From: Geomonas ferrireducens
Lineage (GTDB): Bacteria; Desulfobacterota; Desulfuromonadia; Geobacterales; Geobacteraceae
DNA length: 64,000 bases
NCBI RefSeq assembly: GCF_004917065.1
Contig: NZ_SSYA01000001.1
Span: 636,547-700,546 of the forward strand
Direction: 5' to 3'
This document shows positions 25,264 to 33,948 of the stretch, piece after piece. Positions within the stretch are counted from its first letter, which is position 1. Each line of letters starts with the position of its first letter. The notes under the pieces are model-generated. The model was not told where the DNA came from and searched no databases. It worked only from the letters and a program-made list of their open reading frames with translations. The position numbers and the translations under genes were made by a program.

Positions 25264-27945
25264 ATGTTCATCGTTTCCAATATACCGGGAGGGCGTTCGA
25301 CAAAGCAGACGCCCGCCCAGCGCCATCAGGCGCACAAAACGGCGTCGCAAGGGGAAAGCGAGCGCCGCCTGGTGGAGCTCTGCTCCATCTCGGTGCGCGA
25401 CGCGCTGAAAGAGCTCGACACGAAGGCGAAGGAGGGGCTCTCCGCCGAGGAGGCCGAAAAACGCCTCGACGAGTACGGCGCCAACGAACTCGCCCACGCA
25501 AGACGCCTCACCGTGCTCGCCGACCTCCTCGAGCGCTGCAAGAGCCCGCTCGTAATCCAGCTCCTCATCATCGCCATCATCTCCGGCATCGTCGGCGAGA
25601 CCAAGTCGGCCCTCATCGTGAGCGCCATGATCATCTTGAGCGTCGGACTATCCTTCATCCTGGACCGCCGCTCCGGCCAGGCGGTCGAGGCGCTCGGCAA
25701 GAGGGTCCAGTCGCGTACCCTCGTGCTGCGTGACGGCGAGGAGACCGAGATCCGCATAAGCGACGTGGTCCCAGGCGACATCGTGCTCCTCATGGCGGGC
25801 TCCATCATCCCCGCCGACGTGAGGCTCCTCTCCGCCAAGGACTTCTTCGTGAGCCAGTCCGCGCTCACCGGCGAGTCGATGCCGGTGGAAAAAAGCGCCA
25901 TGGTCGACAAGGAGCACGATACCGGGCTCTCCGCCTGGGAACTCCCGAACGCCTGCTACTTGGGCTCCAGCGTGAACAGCGGCTCGGCGCGCGCCGTCGT
26001 CGTCAACACAGGCGTCAGGACCCTCTTCGGCTCCATCTCCGCCTCGCTTGCCGAAAAGCCGGAGGATACGAGCTTCGACAAGGGGACCCGCTCCTTCACC
26101 TGGCTCATGATCCGCTTCATGCTGGTGATGACCGCGGCGGTCTTCATGATCGTCGGCATGACCAAGGGGAACTGGGTCGATGCCCTCCTTTTCGGCCTCT
26201 CCATCGCCGTCGGCCTCACCCCCGAGATGCTCCCGATGATCGTCACGGTGAACCTCGCCAAGGGCGCGCTCACCATGGCGGCCAAGAAGGTGATCATCAA
26301 GCGGCTCCCCTCGATCCAGAATTTCGGCGCCATCGACATCCTCTGCACCGACAAGACCGGCACGCTGACCCAGGACCAGGTCGTCCTCGAGAAGTACGTC
26401 GACCTGACCGGTCGCACCAGCGAAGACGTCCTCACCTACGCCTACCTGAACAGCCACTACCAGACGGGGCTTAGAAACCTGATCGACCGCGCCATCCTCG
26501 ACCACACCGAGATGAACGTCCAGCTCTGCCGCCTGGTGGACGAGCTCCCCTTCGACTTCCAGCGCCGCCGCATGTCGGTCGTCGTCGACTTCGAGGGTGA
26601 CCACGTGCTCATCTGCAAGGGGGCGGTGGAGGAGATCTACGAGTGCTGCAGCCACTACCAGATCGGCGAGGAGGTCTTCCCCCTCTTCGACATGATCCGG
26701 GACAACCTCTTCGAGGAGGTGGAAAGGCACAACCGCGACGGTTTCCGCGTACTCGCCATCGCCTACCGCGAGTTCCCGCGCGAGAAGACCCAGTTCGAGG
26801 TGAAGGACGAGTCGCGCATGATCCTCTTGGGGTTCATCGCCTTCTTCGATCCCCCGAAGGCGCAGGCGAGCGAGGCGCTCGCCCTCTTGCAGGAGGCGGG
26901 TGTGCGCGTGAAGGTGCTCACCGGCGACAACGGGCTCGTGACGAAGAAGGTCTGCAGCAACGTGGGACTGAAGGCGGAGGGGATGCTGACCGGTGCGGAG
27001 CTCGCGCGCCTGGACGACGAGGAGTTCGCGCGGGTGGTCCGCGAGGTGGACGTCTTCGTGAAGCTCTCCCCGGCCCAGAAGGAACAGATCGTGCGCAGCC
27101 TGCGCGACAGCGGCCACGTGGTCGGCTTTTTGGGGGACGGCATCAACGACGCCCCGGCGCTGAAGGCCGCCGACGTCGGCATCTCGGTCGACTCCGGGGT
27201 CGACGTCGCCAAGGAGACCGCCGACATCGTGCTCCTGGAGAAGAGCCTTCTCGTCCTCGAAGAGGGGATCATGGAAGGGCGCCGCGTCTTCGCGAACATC
27301 ATCAAGTACATCCGGATGGGGTCCTCCTCCAACTTCGGCAACATGTTCTCGGTGATCGGGGCGAGCTACCTGCTCCCCTTCCTCCCGATGCTGCCGGTGC
27401 AGATCCTCGCCAACAACCTCCTCTACGACTTCTCCCAGACCGGGATACCGACCGACCGGGTCGACGAGGAACTGGTGGCGAAGCCGCTTAAGTGGAACAT
27501 CGGCAACATCAAGCGCTTCATGTTCTGCATAGGCCCCATAAGCTCGCTCTTCGACTACGCGACCTTCGCGCTCATGTGGTATGTCTTCGGCTGCGCCGCC
27601 TACAACGCCCCCGGCGTCACCGCGCTGCAGCAGGACGGGCTTGCGCGGCTCTTCCAGACCGGCTGGTTCGTGGAGTCGCTGCTCACCCAGACCCTGATCG
27701 TGCACATCATAAGGACCCGGCGCATACCGTTCTTCGGCAGCTCGGCCTCGCTTCCGATGACCCTCACCACGCTGGCGATCATGGGGATCGGCGCCTGGCT
27801 CCCCTACTCCCCCTTCGCGGGGGCGCTGAGCCTCGTGCCGTTGCCGCCGGTGTACTGGGTCTATATCGTCGCGTTCCTTTTGACCTATTCCATCCTTACC
27901 CACTTCGTGAAGACCTGGTTCTTCAAACGCTTTGGAGGTGACTGA
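25264..27945 (+). CDS. mgtA: Magnesium-translocating P-type ATPase
   Basis: P3B-type ATPase of 893 residues importing Mg2+ across the inner membrane. The phosphorylation motif DKTGTLT has its Asp at about residue 363; the A-domain TGES loop (ALTGESMPVEK), the P-domain VLTGDN and the hinge GDGINDAPALKAADVG are all present. The C-terminal ANNLLYDFSQTGIPTDRVD region is diagnostic for MgtA/MgtB. The start at 25264 follows a strong ribosome site; an open frame 16 codons longer lacks one. Expression should rise when Mg2+ is scarce, because of the M-box upstream. An EIIA-like gene follows after 2 bases and a DUF4337 gene after that. Confidence 0.96.
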   Translation: MFIVSNIPGGRSTKQTPAQRHQAHKTASQGESERRLVELCSISVRDALKELDTKAKEGLSAEEAEKRLDEYGANELAHARRLTVLADLLERCKSPLVIQLLIIAIISGIVGETKSALIVSAMIILSVGLSFILDRRSGQAVEALGKRVQSRTLVLRDGEETEIRISDVVPGDIVLLMAGSIIPADVRLLSAKDFFVSQSALTGESMPVEKSAMVDKEHDTGLSAWELPNACYLGSSVNSGSARAVVVNTGVRTLFGSISASLAEKPEDTSFDKGTRSFTWLMIRFMLVMTAAVFMIVGMTKGNWVDALLFGLSIAVGLTPEMLPMIVTVNLAKGALTMAAKKVIIKRLPSIQNFGAIDILCTDKTGTLTQDQVVLEKYVDLTGRTSEDVLTYAYLNSHYQTGLRNLIDRAILDHTEMNVQLCRLVDELPFDFQRRRMSVVVDFEGDHVLICKGAVEEIYECCSHYQIGEEVFPLFDMIRDNLFEEVERHNRDGFRVLAIAYREFPREKTQFEVKDESRMILLGFIAFFDPPKAQASEALALLQEAGVRVKVLTGDNGLVTKKVCSNVGLKAEGMLTGAELARLDDEEFARVVREVDVFVKLSPAQKEQIVRSLRDSGHVVGFLGDGINDAPALKAADVGISVDSGVDVAKETADIVLLEKSLLVLEEGIMEGRRVFANIIKYIRMGSSSNFGNMFSVIGASYLLPFLPMLPVQILANNLLYDFSQTGIPTDRVDEELVAKPLKWNIGNIKRFMFCIGPISSLFDYATFALMWYVFGCAAYNAPGVTALQQDGLARLFQTGWFVESLLTQTLIVHIIRTRRIPFFGSSASLPMTLTTLAIMGIGAWLPYSPFAGALSLVPLPPVYWVYIVAFLLTYSILTHFVKTWFFKRFGGD

Positions 27946-27947
27946 TC

Positions 27948-28739
27948 ATGGACAGCCTGCTCGACGCACTACAGGAAGGGCGTCTCCTCGAGATCCCCGA
28001 CGATTACGACAAGGAGGACGCGCTCCGCTTCCTCGCCCACATACTGGAGGCGGTGCCGTCGCTTCCCGCCGACACCGACGTGGCCGGGCTCATCCTCGCC
28101 AAGGAGGCGGCCTCGAAGACCGCCCTCGGCAAGGGGTGGGCCTGCCCCGACGCCCGCGTTCCCTTCGACGAGGACCTGATCTGCGTCGTCGGCTGGAGTC
28201 CCAAGGGGATCGACTACGGCACGCCGGACGGGAAACCGGTGAAGGTGATCGCCATGTACCTCGTCCCTGAGAACCAGCGCAGCAACTACCTGCGCGAGAT
28301 CTCCCTCCTGGCGAAGGCGCTCGAGATCTACCCGGAGATCGAGCGGCTGAACGCGGCCGACAGCCTGAACGACATCCGCGACCACCTGCTCGACCTGATC
28401 AGCACCACGAGGGGGACGGTCGGCCCCGACTCCCGCGCCAGGATGATCCGCCTGCAGGGGAAAGCGGCCGCCGTTGAGCCGGTCCCCCAGGACCTCGCGA
28501 ACCTGCTCGTCGAGCCCGTCACCATCCTCGTGGGCGCCCGGCTCTCCCCGGTGGTGCTCGGACACGACCAGGCGCTCGTTGAGCTCCTTGAGGGGCATCC
28601 CGGGCTCGCCGAGGAGGTGACGGCGCACAGCTCCTTCAACGTCGGCGGCTGGCGCATCGTCAAGCGCAAGGACGCCTCCTTCACCGGCGAGCGCCTGCTC
28701 ATCGATTGCCTGGCATTGAGGACTTCGGGCGGGAAGTAA
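27948..28739 (+). CDS. EIIA(Ntr)-like protein with His-to-Asp change at the phosphorylation site
   Basis: A 263-residue protein. Its first ~145 residues follow the PTS EIIA fold of the PtsN/fructose class: KEAASKTALGKGWACPDARV aligns with the active-site block RE..STGIGNGIAIPHAR, and VPENQRSNYLREISLLAKAL aligns with the conserved helix after the second hydrophobic strand. The phosphoryl-accepting His is Asp68. It therefore cannot be phosphorylated by the usual histidine route and might mimic or replace the charged state. Residues 150-263 form a second part I do not recognise. The ribosome site GGAGGTG lies within the end of mgtA and the gap is 2 bases, so it is made with MgtA. EIIA-Ntr proteins are known to bind and regulate ion transporters; I infer a regulatory subunit for MgtA. 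Confidence 0.75.
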   Translation: MDSLLDALQEGRLLEIPDDYDKEDALRFLAHILEAVPSLPADTDVAGLILAKEAASKTALGKGWACPDARVPFDEDLICVVGWSPKGIDYGTPDGKPVKVIAMYLVPENQRSNYLREISLLAKALEIYPEIERLNAADSLNDIRDHLLDLISTTRGTVGPDSRARMIRLQGKAAAVEPVPQDLANLLVEPVTILVGARLSPVVLGHDQALVELLEGHPGLAEEVTAHSSFNVGGWRIVKRKDASFTGERLLIDCLALRTSGGK

Positions 28740-28753
28740 ACGGGAGGGTTGCC

Positions 28754-29344
28754 ATGACGGAAGCAAACGATCTGCAGCAGCGCCTCGACTCGTCAGAGGA
28801 GAAAAACGCGCTCAACAACAAGGTCGCCGTGGCGGTCGCCATCATCTCGGTCTTCATGGCGGTGTCCAAGGTGAAGGACGACAACATCGTCCAGGCAATG
28901 CTGCAGGCTAAATCGGACCAGGTGGACACCTGGAACGAATACCAGGCGAAGAAGCTCAAACAGCACCTTGCCGAGCTCGGGCTGAACCAGGTGACGGCGA
29001 TAAGCGCGCTGGCGCCGCGGGAGAGCTCTCCCGCGCTCGAGCGGCAGAAGAAGGAGTACGGCGACAACATCGCGCGCTACAAGGGTGAAGAGGAAAAGCT
29101 CGCCGCCCGGGCGAACGGACTCGGCAAGCAGTACGACGACTTGAACTACCGGGACGACCAGTTCGACCTCTCCGACGCGACACTCGCGGTATCGCTCGCC
29201 ATGCTCGCCATCGCCTCGCTCACCGGGAAGAAAAAGCTCCTGTACCTGGCGCTCGCCTTGGCGGGGTTCGGGATCGTCATGGGTGTCGCAGGCTTGGCCG
29301 GCCTGCCGCTGCATCCTACCGCGCTGGTGCGCGCCCTCTCCTAG
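28754..29344 (+). CDS. DUF4337-family membrane protein
   Basis: A 196-residue protein with one hydrophobic helix near the N-terminus (KVAVAVAIISVFMAVSKV), a long charged coiled-coil middle (NEYQAKKLKQHLAELG, KEEKLAARANGLGKQYDDL) and two C-terminal helices. This order and the segment AMLQAKSDQVDTWNEYQAKK are typical of DUF4337. The ATG at 28754 follows GGGAGGG; a frame 16 codons longer has no such site. The family has no known activity. Third in the mgtA operon, 14 bases after the EIIA-like gene. Its 3' end overlaps the convergent gene by 29 bases. Confidence 0.8.
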   Translation: MTEANDLQQRLDSSEEKNALNNKVAVAVAIISVFMAVSKVKDDNIVQAMLQAKSDQVDTWNEYQAKKLKQHLAELGLNQVTAISALAPRESSPALERQKKEYGDNIARYKGEEEKLAARANGLGKQYDDLNYRDDQFDLSDATLAVSLAMLAIASLTGKKKLLYLALALAGFGIVMGVAGLAGLPLHPTALVRALS

Positions 29345-30812
29345 CTCCGTCCCCCTCGATCGCGGCGAAGAGCTCCGACACTACCTTGGAGAGGTGGCAC
29401 CCCGACAGTAGTGCCGCGTAGGACGCGTCGTCGGTGATGATCCGCTTCCTGAGCGGGCGGTGCTCACTCTCCGCCAGCAATTCCTCGAGCGTCGCCTTGA
29501 TGCTTTTGCCCCGCGGCCGGACCTCGATGCCGCGCCCGCAGCCGGAGTCGTCCAGGGCGGTCACGTACCAGAGCCTTAGCGGGGCGAGGCTCGGGTCCGC
29601 CTCGATGTGGCCGCTCGCCCTCACGTATTCGAGCACCTTTTGCGCGAGCTGCAGCTTCGCCATCTCGTAGCACGACTCGTCGACGATGTTGCCGTGCTCG
29701 AAGAAGGGGATCACGTGCAGCCACGGCTCGCTGCGCACCTGCGCCGTCCCCGGTTTTTGCTCCCGCCCCACCACGAAGAGCGCCCATACGTACGCGGTGT
29801 AGAAGAGCCGCGAGCTCGCCGGGTTTCCCACCACGCTGTGCCCCTCGTACTCAAGGATGAAGGCCTCGCGGTCCGTGTTCAAAAGCTCCTGCTGCGCTCC
29901 GCAGATCTCCCCCTGGAAAAAGCTGCTCGGGGGCCAGAGCTTGCCGGTTACGCTCGCATGCAGGGCCGGGTGTGCCGCCCCTGTTTGTGCTGCCGCCTTT
30001 CTCAGGTCGGAGAGAAGCTGGTCCTTCCTCTCGTCCCTCACCCTCACGCGCACCGAGTTGTTCTCGTCGCCGAAGCCGTACTGCAGCGTGATGGGACCCT
30101 GCCACTGCTCGCAACTGCAGATCGGGACGCTCGGTCCCCACAAGAGCCAGAGGTTGAAAATGGTCATCTGCTGCGCCGAAAAGCCGCGGTGCGACATACG
30201 GTCGTACGAGGAGATGATGGGGTCCCAGTCGTCGGAGAAGCGCGACATGAGCCCGGCCAAGAGGTTCAAAGGCAGAAGAAAGCCGTGCTCGATCTTCACG
30301 CTGCAGAGAAAGGAGGCCTCCTCGTCGAGCGATAGGCGCAGTTGCGACACGGCGAGCAGGTACTGCTTGATCCCGTTCTTGGTGCTTTCATCGTTCAACC
30401 TGAAGACATCCACCACCTCGATCACCGGCTCGCGCTCCTTGATCTTCAAGGCGCCGAACTTGGCCCGGTTCGCCCGCCGCCACTCGGCAAGCTCGCGTCG
30501 GTAGGCCTCATCGTCGAACTGCAGCTGGTACCTCTTGGTCTTCGCGTCGAGGTACCAGGCGGGCTCCTTGCACGGCTTCGGGTGCAAAAGCCTGAGCTCC
30601 AGCCAAAGCCGCATCTGCCTTCTGAACATTGCCGGTTTGAAGGGCCAGGCGGAGTCCCAGCAGGCCTTCAGCGTGTTCATCACGGGGAGGTTTTCCTCGG
30701 TGGAGAGGCAGCGCCAGACCAGGCGGACGGGGGGGAGGAAGAACCACAGCAGGTAGAAAAAGGCGGTGGCAGCCGCGACGACAAAGGCGGCGATCTCCTG
30801 GTAGCTTTTCAT
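29316..30812 (-). CDS. Uncharacterised 498-aa membrane-anchored protein
   Basis: I do not recognise this protein. It has one N-terminal membrane helix (about 9-28, AFVVAAATAFFYLLWFFLPP) and a large soluble part rich in Trp and aromatic residues (WDSAWPFKP, WLLWGPSVPICSCEQWQG, YTAYVWALFVVGREQ). Charged helices (DDEAYRRELAEWRRANRAKF) alternate with predicted strands. GGAGG precedes the start (tggGCGCCTCCC on the plus strand). It converges on the mgtA operon and overlaps the DUF4337 gene by 29 bases at the 3' ends, so transcription of one would be antisense to the end of the other. Confidence 0.75.
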   Translation of the reverse strand: MKSYQEIAAFVVAAATAFFYLLWFFLPPVRLVWRCLSTEENLPVMNTLKACWDSAWPFKPAMFRRQMRLWLELRLLHPKPCKEPAWYLDAKTKRYQLQFDDEAYRRELAEWRRANRAKFGALKIKEREPVIEVVDVFRLNDESTKNGIKQYLLAVSQLRLSLDEEASFLCSVKIEHGFLLPLNLLAGLMSRFSDDWDPIISSYDRMSHRGFSAQQMTIFNLWLLWGPSVPICSCEQWQGPITLQYGFGDENNSVRVRVRDERKDQLLSDLRKAAAQTGAAHPALHASVTGKLWPPSSFFQGEICGAQQELLNTDREAFILEYEGHSVVGNPASSRLFYTAYVWALFVVGREQKPGTAQVRSEPWLHVIPFFEHGNIVDESCYEMAKLQLAQKVLEYVRASGHIEADPSLAPLRLWYVTALDDSGCGRGIEVRPRGKSIKATLEELLAESEHRPLRKRIITDDASYAALLSGCHLSKVVSELFAAIEGDGARRGRAPAR

Positions 30813-31001
30813 GGGCGCCTCCCTTTGGTGTATTAAAAAGCACCAACGAATTGTATCTGCGGCACTCGCTTTTGCAATGGCACTGCGTTAAACCAGTGCC
30901 GGCTCCCCCTCCGGTTCGTTTTTTCCCTCACAGTTTCCCGTGCAACGGTCGATAAGAGTGATGTAGCTGTGCACCGCACATACCCCGCCCATGCGGCGGC
31001 C

Positions 31002-33875
31002 ATGGTCTTCACTATGATGCAGAGGTTCATACAGAAAAGGGCGCTCGCCCTGCTGGTCGTTGTCGCCACAATCGTGTGCGGGCTCATCTTCACACTCTCC
31101 TATGACAAGGCGAAAGATGCGGCCATCTCCAGGCTGCATGACGAGCAGATGATCCACGCCAGACAGGCGGCCCAGGGTATCGAGGAATATTTCGCCACCT
31201 GGACCGGCATCCTCGGTTCCCTGGCACGGATGAAGGAGATCGCCGTTCTCGACGCTCCCGGGCGGCAGCAGATGGAGTTCTTCTACGACGCCCACAAGGA
31301 GCAGATCCGATCTTTCACCCGCGTGGACGAAAACGGGGTCATTCTCTTCACCGTTCCGCAGCGGGAAGCCGAAGGGAAAAACATCGCGGATCAAAAGCAT
31401 ATCCGCGAACTTTTGCGAACGCACCAGCCGGTTGTGAGCGACGTATTCCGGGCGGTGCAGGGATACGACGCGGTAGCCCTCCATGTCCCGGTTTTCGACG
31501 GGACACGCTTCAAGGGGAGCATCGCCATCGTCATCAACTTCCAGAACCTCGCGCACCGCTACTTCGACGTGATCAGGATCGGCAAGACCGGGTACACCTG
31601 GGTGGTCAGCCGCGACGGAACCGAGCTGTACTGCCCCGTGCCCGGGCACAGTGGCAGGAGCGTTTTCGAGAACGCCAAAGAGTCCCCTTCCCGTCAAGCC
31701 ATGGCGCGCGAGATGCTGAAGGGGCGCCCCGGTACGGGGAGCTACACGGCAAGAGTGGACGCGCGGGAGAGCAAGCCGACGAAACAGCTCGCGGTCTACT
31801 ACCCGGTGGCGCTTGGAAACACCTTCTGGTCCATCGCGGTCACCTCGTCGGAAAAGGAGATCCTCGCCTCCCTTACCTCGTACCGCAACCGCCTGATCGC
31901 GCTGCTCGCTTTCCTTCTGGCGGCGGGCATCGCCGTCTCCGGCTTCATCGTCCGCGCCATGCTGATCTTCAAGGAGGAGGCGGCCCGCAAGGAAACCGAG
32001 GCCGAACTGCGCGCGAGCGAGCAGAGATACCGCGACCTCTTCGAGCACAACCCGGCTCCCATGCTGATCTACGAGCGCGGGAGCATGGAGATGGTCGCGG
32101 TGAACGAGGCGTTCGTCATCGCCTACGGCTACGCGCGCGAGGAGGCGCTGGCACTCCACCTGACCGACCTCTACCCGGATTACGAGAAAAGCAGGATCAG
32201 CGATGTCGCGGCAAAGCTCACCGGGCACACCTACGTGGGGGAGTGGCACCACCGCAGAAAGGACGGCTCGGTCTTCCCCATCGTGGTCACCTCGCACGAT
32301 ATCGTCTACAAGGGGCGCACCAGCCGCATCGCCGTCATCACCGACATCACCGATCGCAAGAAAATGGAGCGGGTCATCGAGGAGGAGTCGAAGCTGAACC
32401 GGGTCCTCCTCGAGCAATCTCCCGACGGCATCGTCATCATCGACCCGGAGACGGCGCGTTTTCTCAACTTCAACGGCGCGGTTTGCAGGCAGTTGGGATA
32501 CAGCCGCGAGGAGTTCGCGGAGCTCACCATCTTCGACGTTGAGGCCCAGGAGACGCAGGAGGAGACGCGCGAGCGGATAGCGGAGATCGTCAGGGAGGGG
32601 CGTGGGAGTTTCGAGACGGTGCAGCGCACCAAGAGCGGTGAGCTCAGAAACGTCGAGGTCAACGCGCAGATCGTCAACATCCAGGACCGCCGGGTCTACT
32701 ACTGCATCTGGCGGGACGTGACCGAGCACAAGAGGCTCGAGGAGCAGCTAAGACAGTCCCAGAAGATGGAGTCGGTCGGAAGACTCGCCGGCGGCGTCGC
32801 CCACGACTTCAACAACATGCTCGGCGTCATCATCGGCGCCGCGGAGCTTTGCCGGCACCGCATCCCCGACGACGCGCCGGAGCAGAAGTTCCTCGAACAC
32901 ATCCTGAAGGCGGCGCAGCGCTCCAGCGAGATCACGCGGCAGTTGCTCGCCTTCTCGCGCAAGGAGATCGTTTCCCCCAAGGCGGTGAACCTGAACAGCC
33001 AGGTCCTCGCCGCGGAGAGCATGCTCTGCCGCCTGATCGGCGAGGACGTGAAGCTCACCTTCAAGCCCGCGACGCCGCTTTGGACCGTCCTCATCGATCC
33101 CTCGCAGTTCGACCAGATCCTCATGAACCTCTCGGCGAATTCCCGGGACGCCATGCCCGACGGCGGCAACCTGAACATCGATACCGCCAACATCCGCCTC
33201 AACGCGGATTACTGCCGCCACCACGCCGGCTGCGTCCCCGGCGACTACGTGAAGGTCACCGTGAGCGACACCGGCACCGGGATGGACCGGGAGACGCGGG
33301 AGCACATCTTCGAGCCGTTCTTCACGACGAAGGGGGTGGGGGTCGGCACAGGACTCGGGCTCGCCACGGTGTACGGCATCGTCACCCAGAACAACGGCTT
33401 CATCAACGTCTACAGCGAGCCGGGACAGGGCACCGTGTTCAACATCTACCTGCCGCGTCACCACGAGGAGGCGCGCGAGGAGGAGGTCGATGCCGCCCTG
33501 CCGAAAAGCGGCAGCGGCACCATCCTGCTCGTCGAGGACGAGGAGATGCTCCTTTGCACCACGACCATGATGCTCGAGGAGATGGGATACACGGTGATCC
33601 AGGCGGGGACGCCGGAAAGCGCCATCGACATCTGCGCGCAGGGGGGTGAGATCGACATGGTCCTGACCGACGTGGTGATGCCGGGGATGAACGGCAGAGA
33701 GATGGCCGAGCGCATCAGGGGGATCCGGCCCGGGATGAGGGTGCTCTTCATGTCCGGCTACACCGCCGACATCGTCGCCCAGCGCGGCATCGTGGAGGAA
33801 GGGATGCACTACATCTCGAAGCCGCTCGACTCCCGGCAGCTCCACGAAAAGATCGCCCAGTTGCTGGCACGTTGA
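31002..33875 (+). CDS. Hybrid sensor histidine kinase: Cache-PAS-PAS-HisKA-HATPase-REC
   Basis: Membrane hybrid kinase of about 957 residues. Order: helix ([16 protein letters not shown]), periplasmic double-Cache domain (about 30-290; [37 protein letters not shown]), second helix ([19 protein letters not shown]), two PAS domains (one starting at [16 protein letters not shown], the other at [15 protein letters not shown]), dimerisation domain with the His in [12 protein letters not shown], ATPase with DTGTGMD and [12 protein letters not shown], and a C-terminal receiver with [11 protein letters not shown]. Cache domains bind small metabolites. No DNA-binding partner is adjacent. Start choices are GTG 30969, ATG 31002 or ATG 31014; none has a strong ribosome site, so the N-terminus is uncertain. 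Confidence 0.88.
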   Translation: MVFTMMQRFIQKRALALLVVVATIVCGLIFTLSYDKAKDAAISRLHDEQMIHARQAAQGIEEYFATWTGILGSLARMKEIAVLDAPGRQQMEFFYDAHKEQIRSFTRVDENGVILFTVPQREAEGKNIADQKHIRELLRTHQPVVSDVFRAVQGYDAVALHVPVFDGTRFKGSIAIVINFQNLAHRYFDVIRIGKTGYTWVVSRDGTELYCPVPGHSGRSVFENAKESPSRQAMAREMLKGRPGTGSYTARVDARESKPTKQLAVYYPVALGNTFWSIAVTSSEKEILASLTSYRNRLIALLAFLLAAGIAVSGFIVRAMLIFKEEAARKETEAELRASEQRYRDLFEHNPAPMLIYERGSMEMVAVNEAFVIAYGYAREEALALHLTDLYPDYEKSRISDVAAKLTGHTYVGEWHHRRKDGSVFPIVVTSHDIVYKGRTSRIAVITDITDRKKMERVIEEESKLNRVLLEQSPDGIVIIDPETARFLNFNGAVCRQLGYSREEFAELTIFDVEAQETQEETRERIAEIVREGRGSFETVQRTKSGELRNVEVNAQIVNIQDRRVYYCIWRDVTEHKRLEEQLRQSQKMESVGRLAGGVAHDFNNMLGVIIGAAELCRHRIPDDAPEQKFLEHILKAAQRSSEITRQLLAFSRKEIVSPKAVNLNSQVLAAESMLCRLIGEDVKLTFKPATPLWTVLIDPSQFDQILMNLSANSRDAMPDGGNLNIDTANIRLNADYCRHHAGCVPGDYVKVTVSDTGTGMDRETREHIFEPFFTTKGVGVGTGLGLATVYGIVTQNNGFINVYSEPGQGTVFNIYLPRHHEEAREEEVDAALPKSGSGTILLVEDEEMLLCTTTMMLEEMGYTVIQAGTPESAIDICAQGGEIDMVLTDVVMPGMNGREMAERIRGIRPGMRVLFMSGYTADIVAQRGIVEEGMHYISKPLDSRQLHEKIAQLLAR

Positions 33876-33948
33876 GCCCGGCGCCCCTTAGTCTTTCCAC
33901 GGCAGCTGCTGGGTGCAGTGCCTCCGGGAGGGAGCCCACCCGAAACCT

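Noticed and set aside
25648..27903. Long open frame on the minus strand (751 codons) opposite mgtA
   Set aside because: It is a mirror of the strongly GC3-biased mgtA frame; composition is His/Asp/Val-rich with no recognisable domain.
30888..32729. 613-codon minus-strand open frame opposite the Cache-PAS kinase
   Set aside because: Antisense shadow of a clear kinase gene; the translation has no domain motifs.
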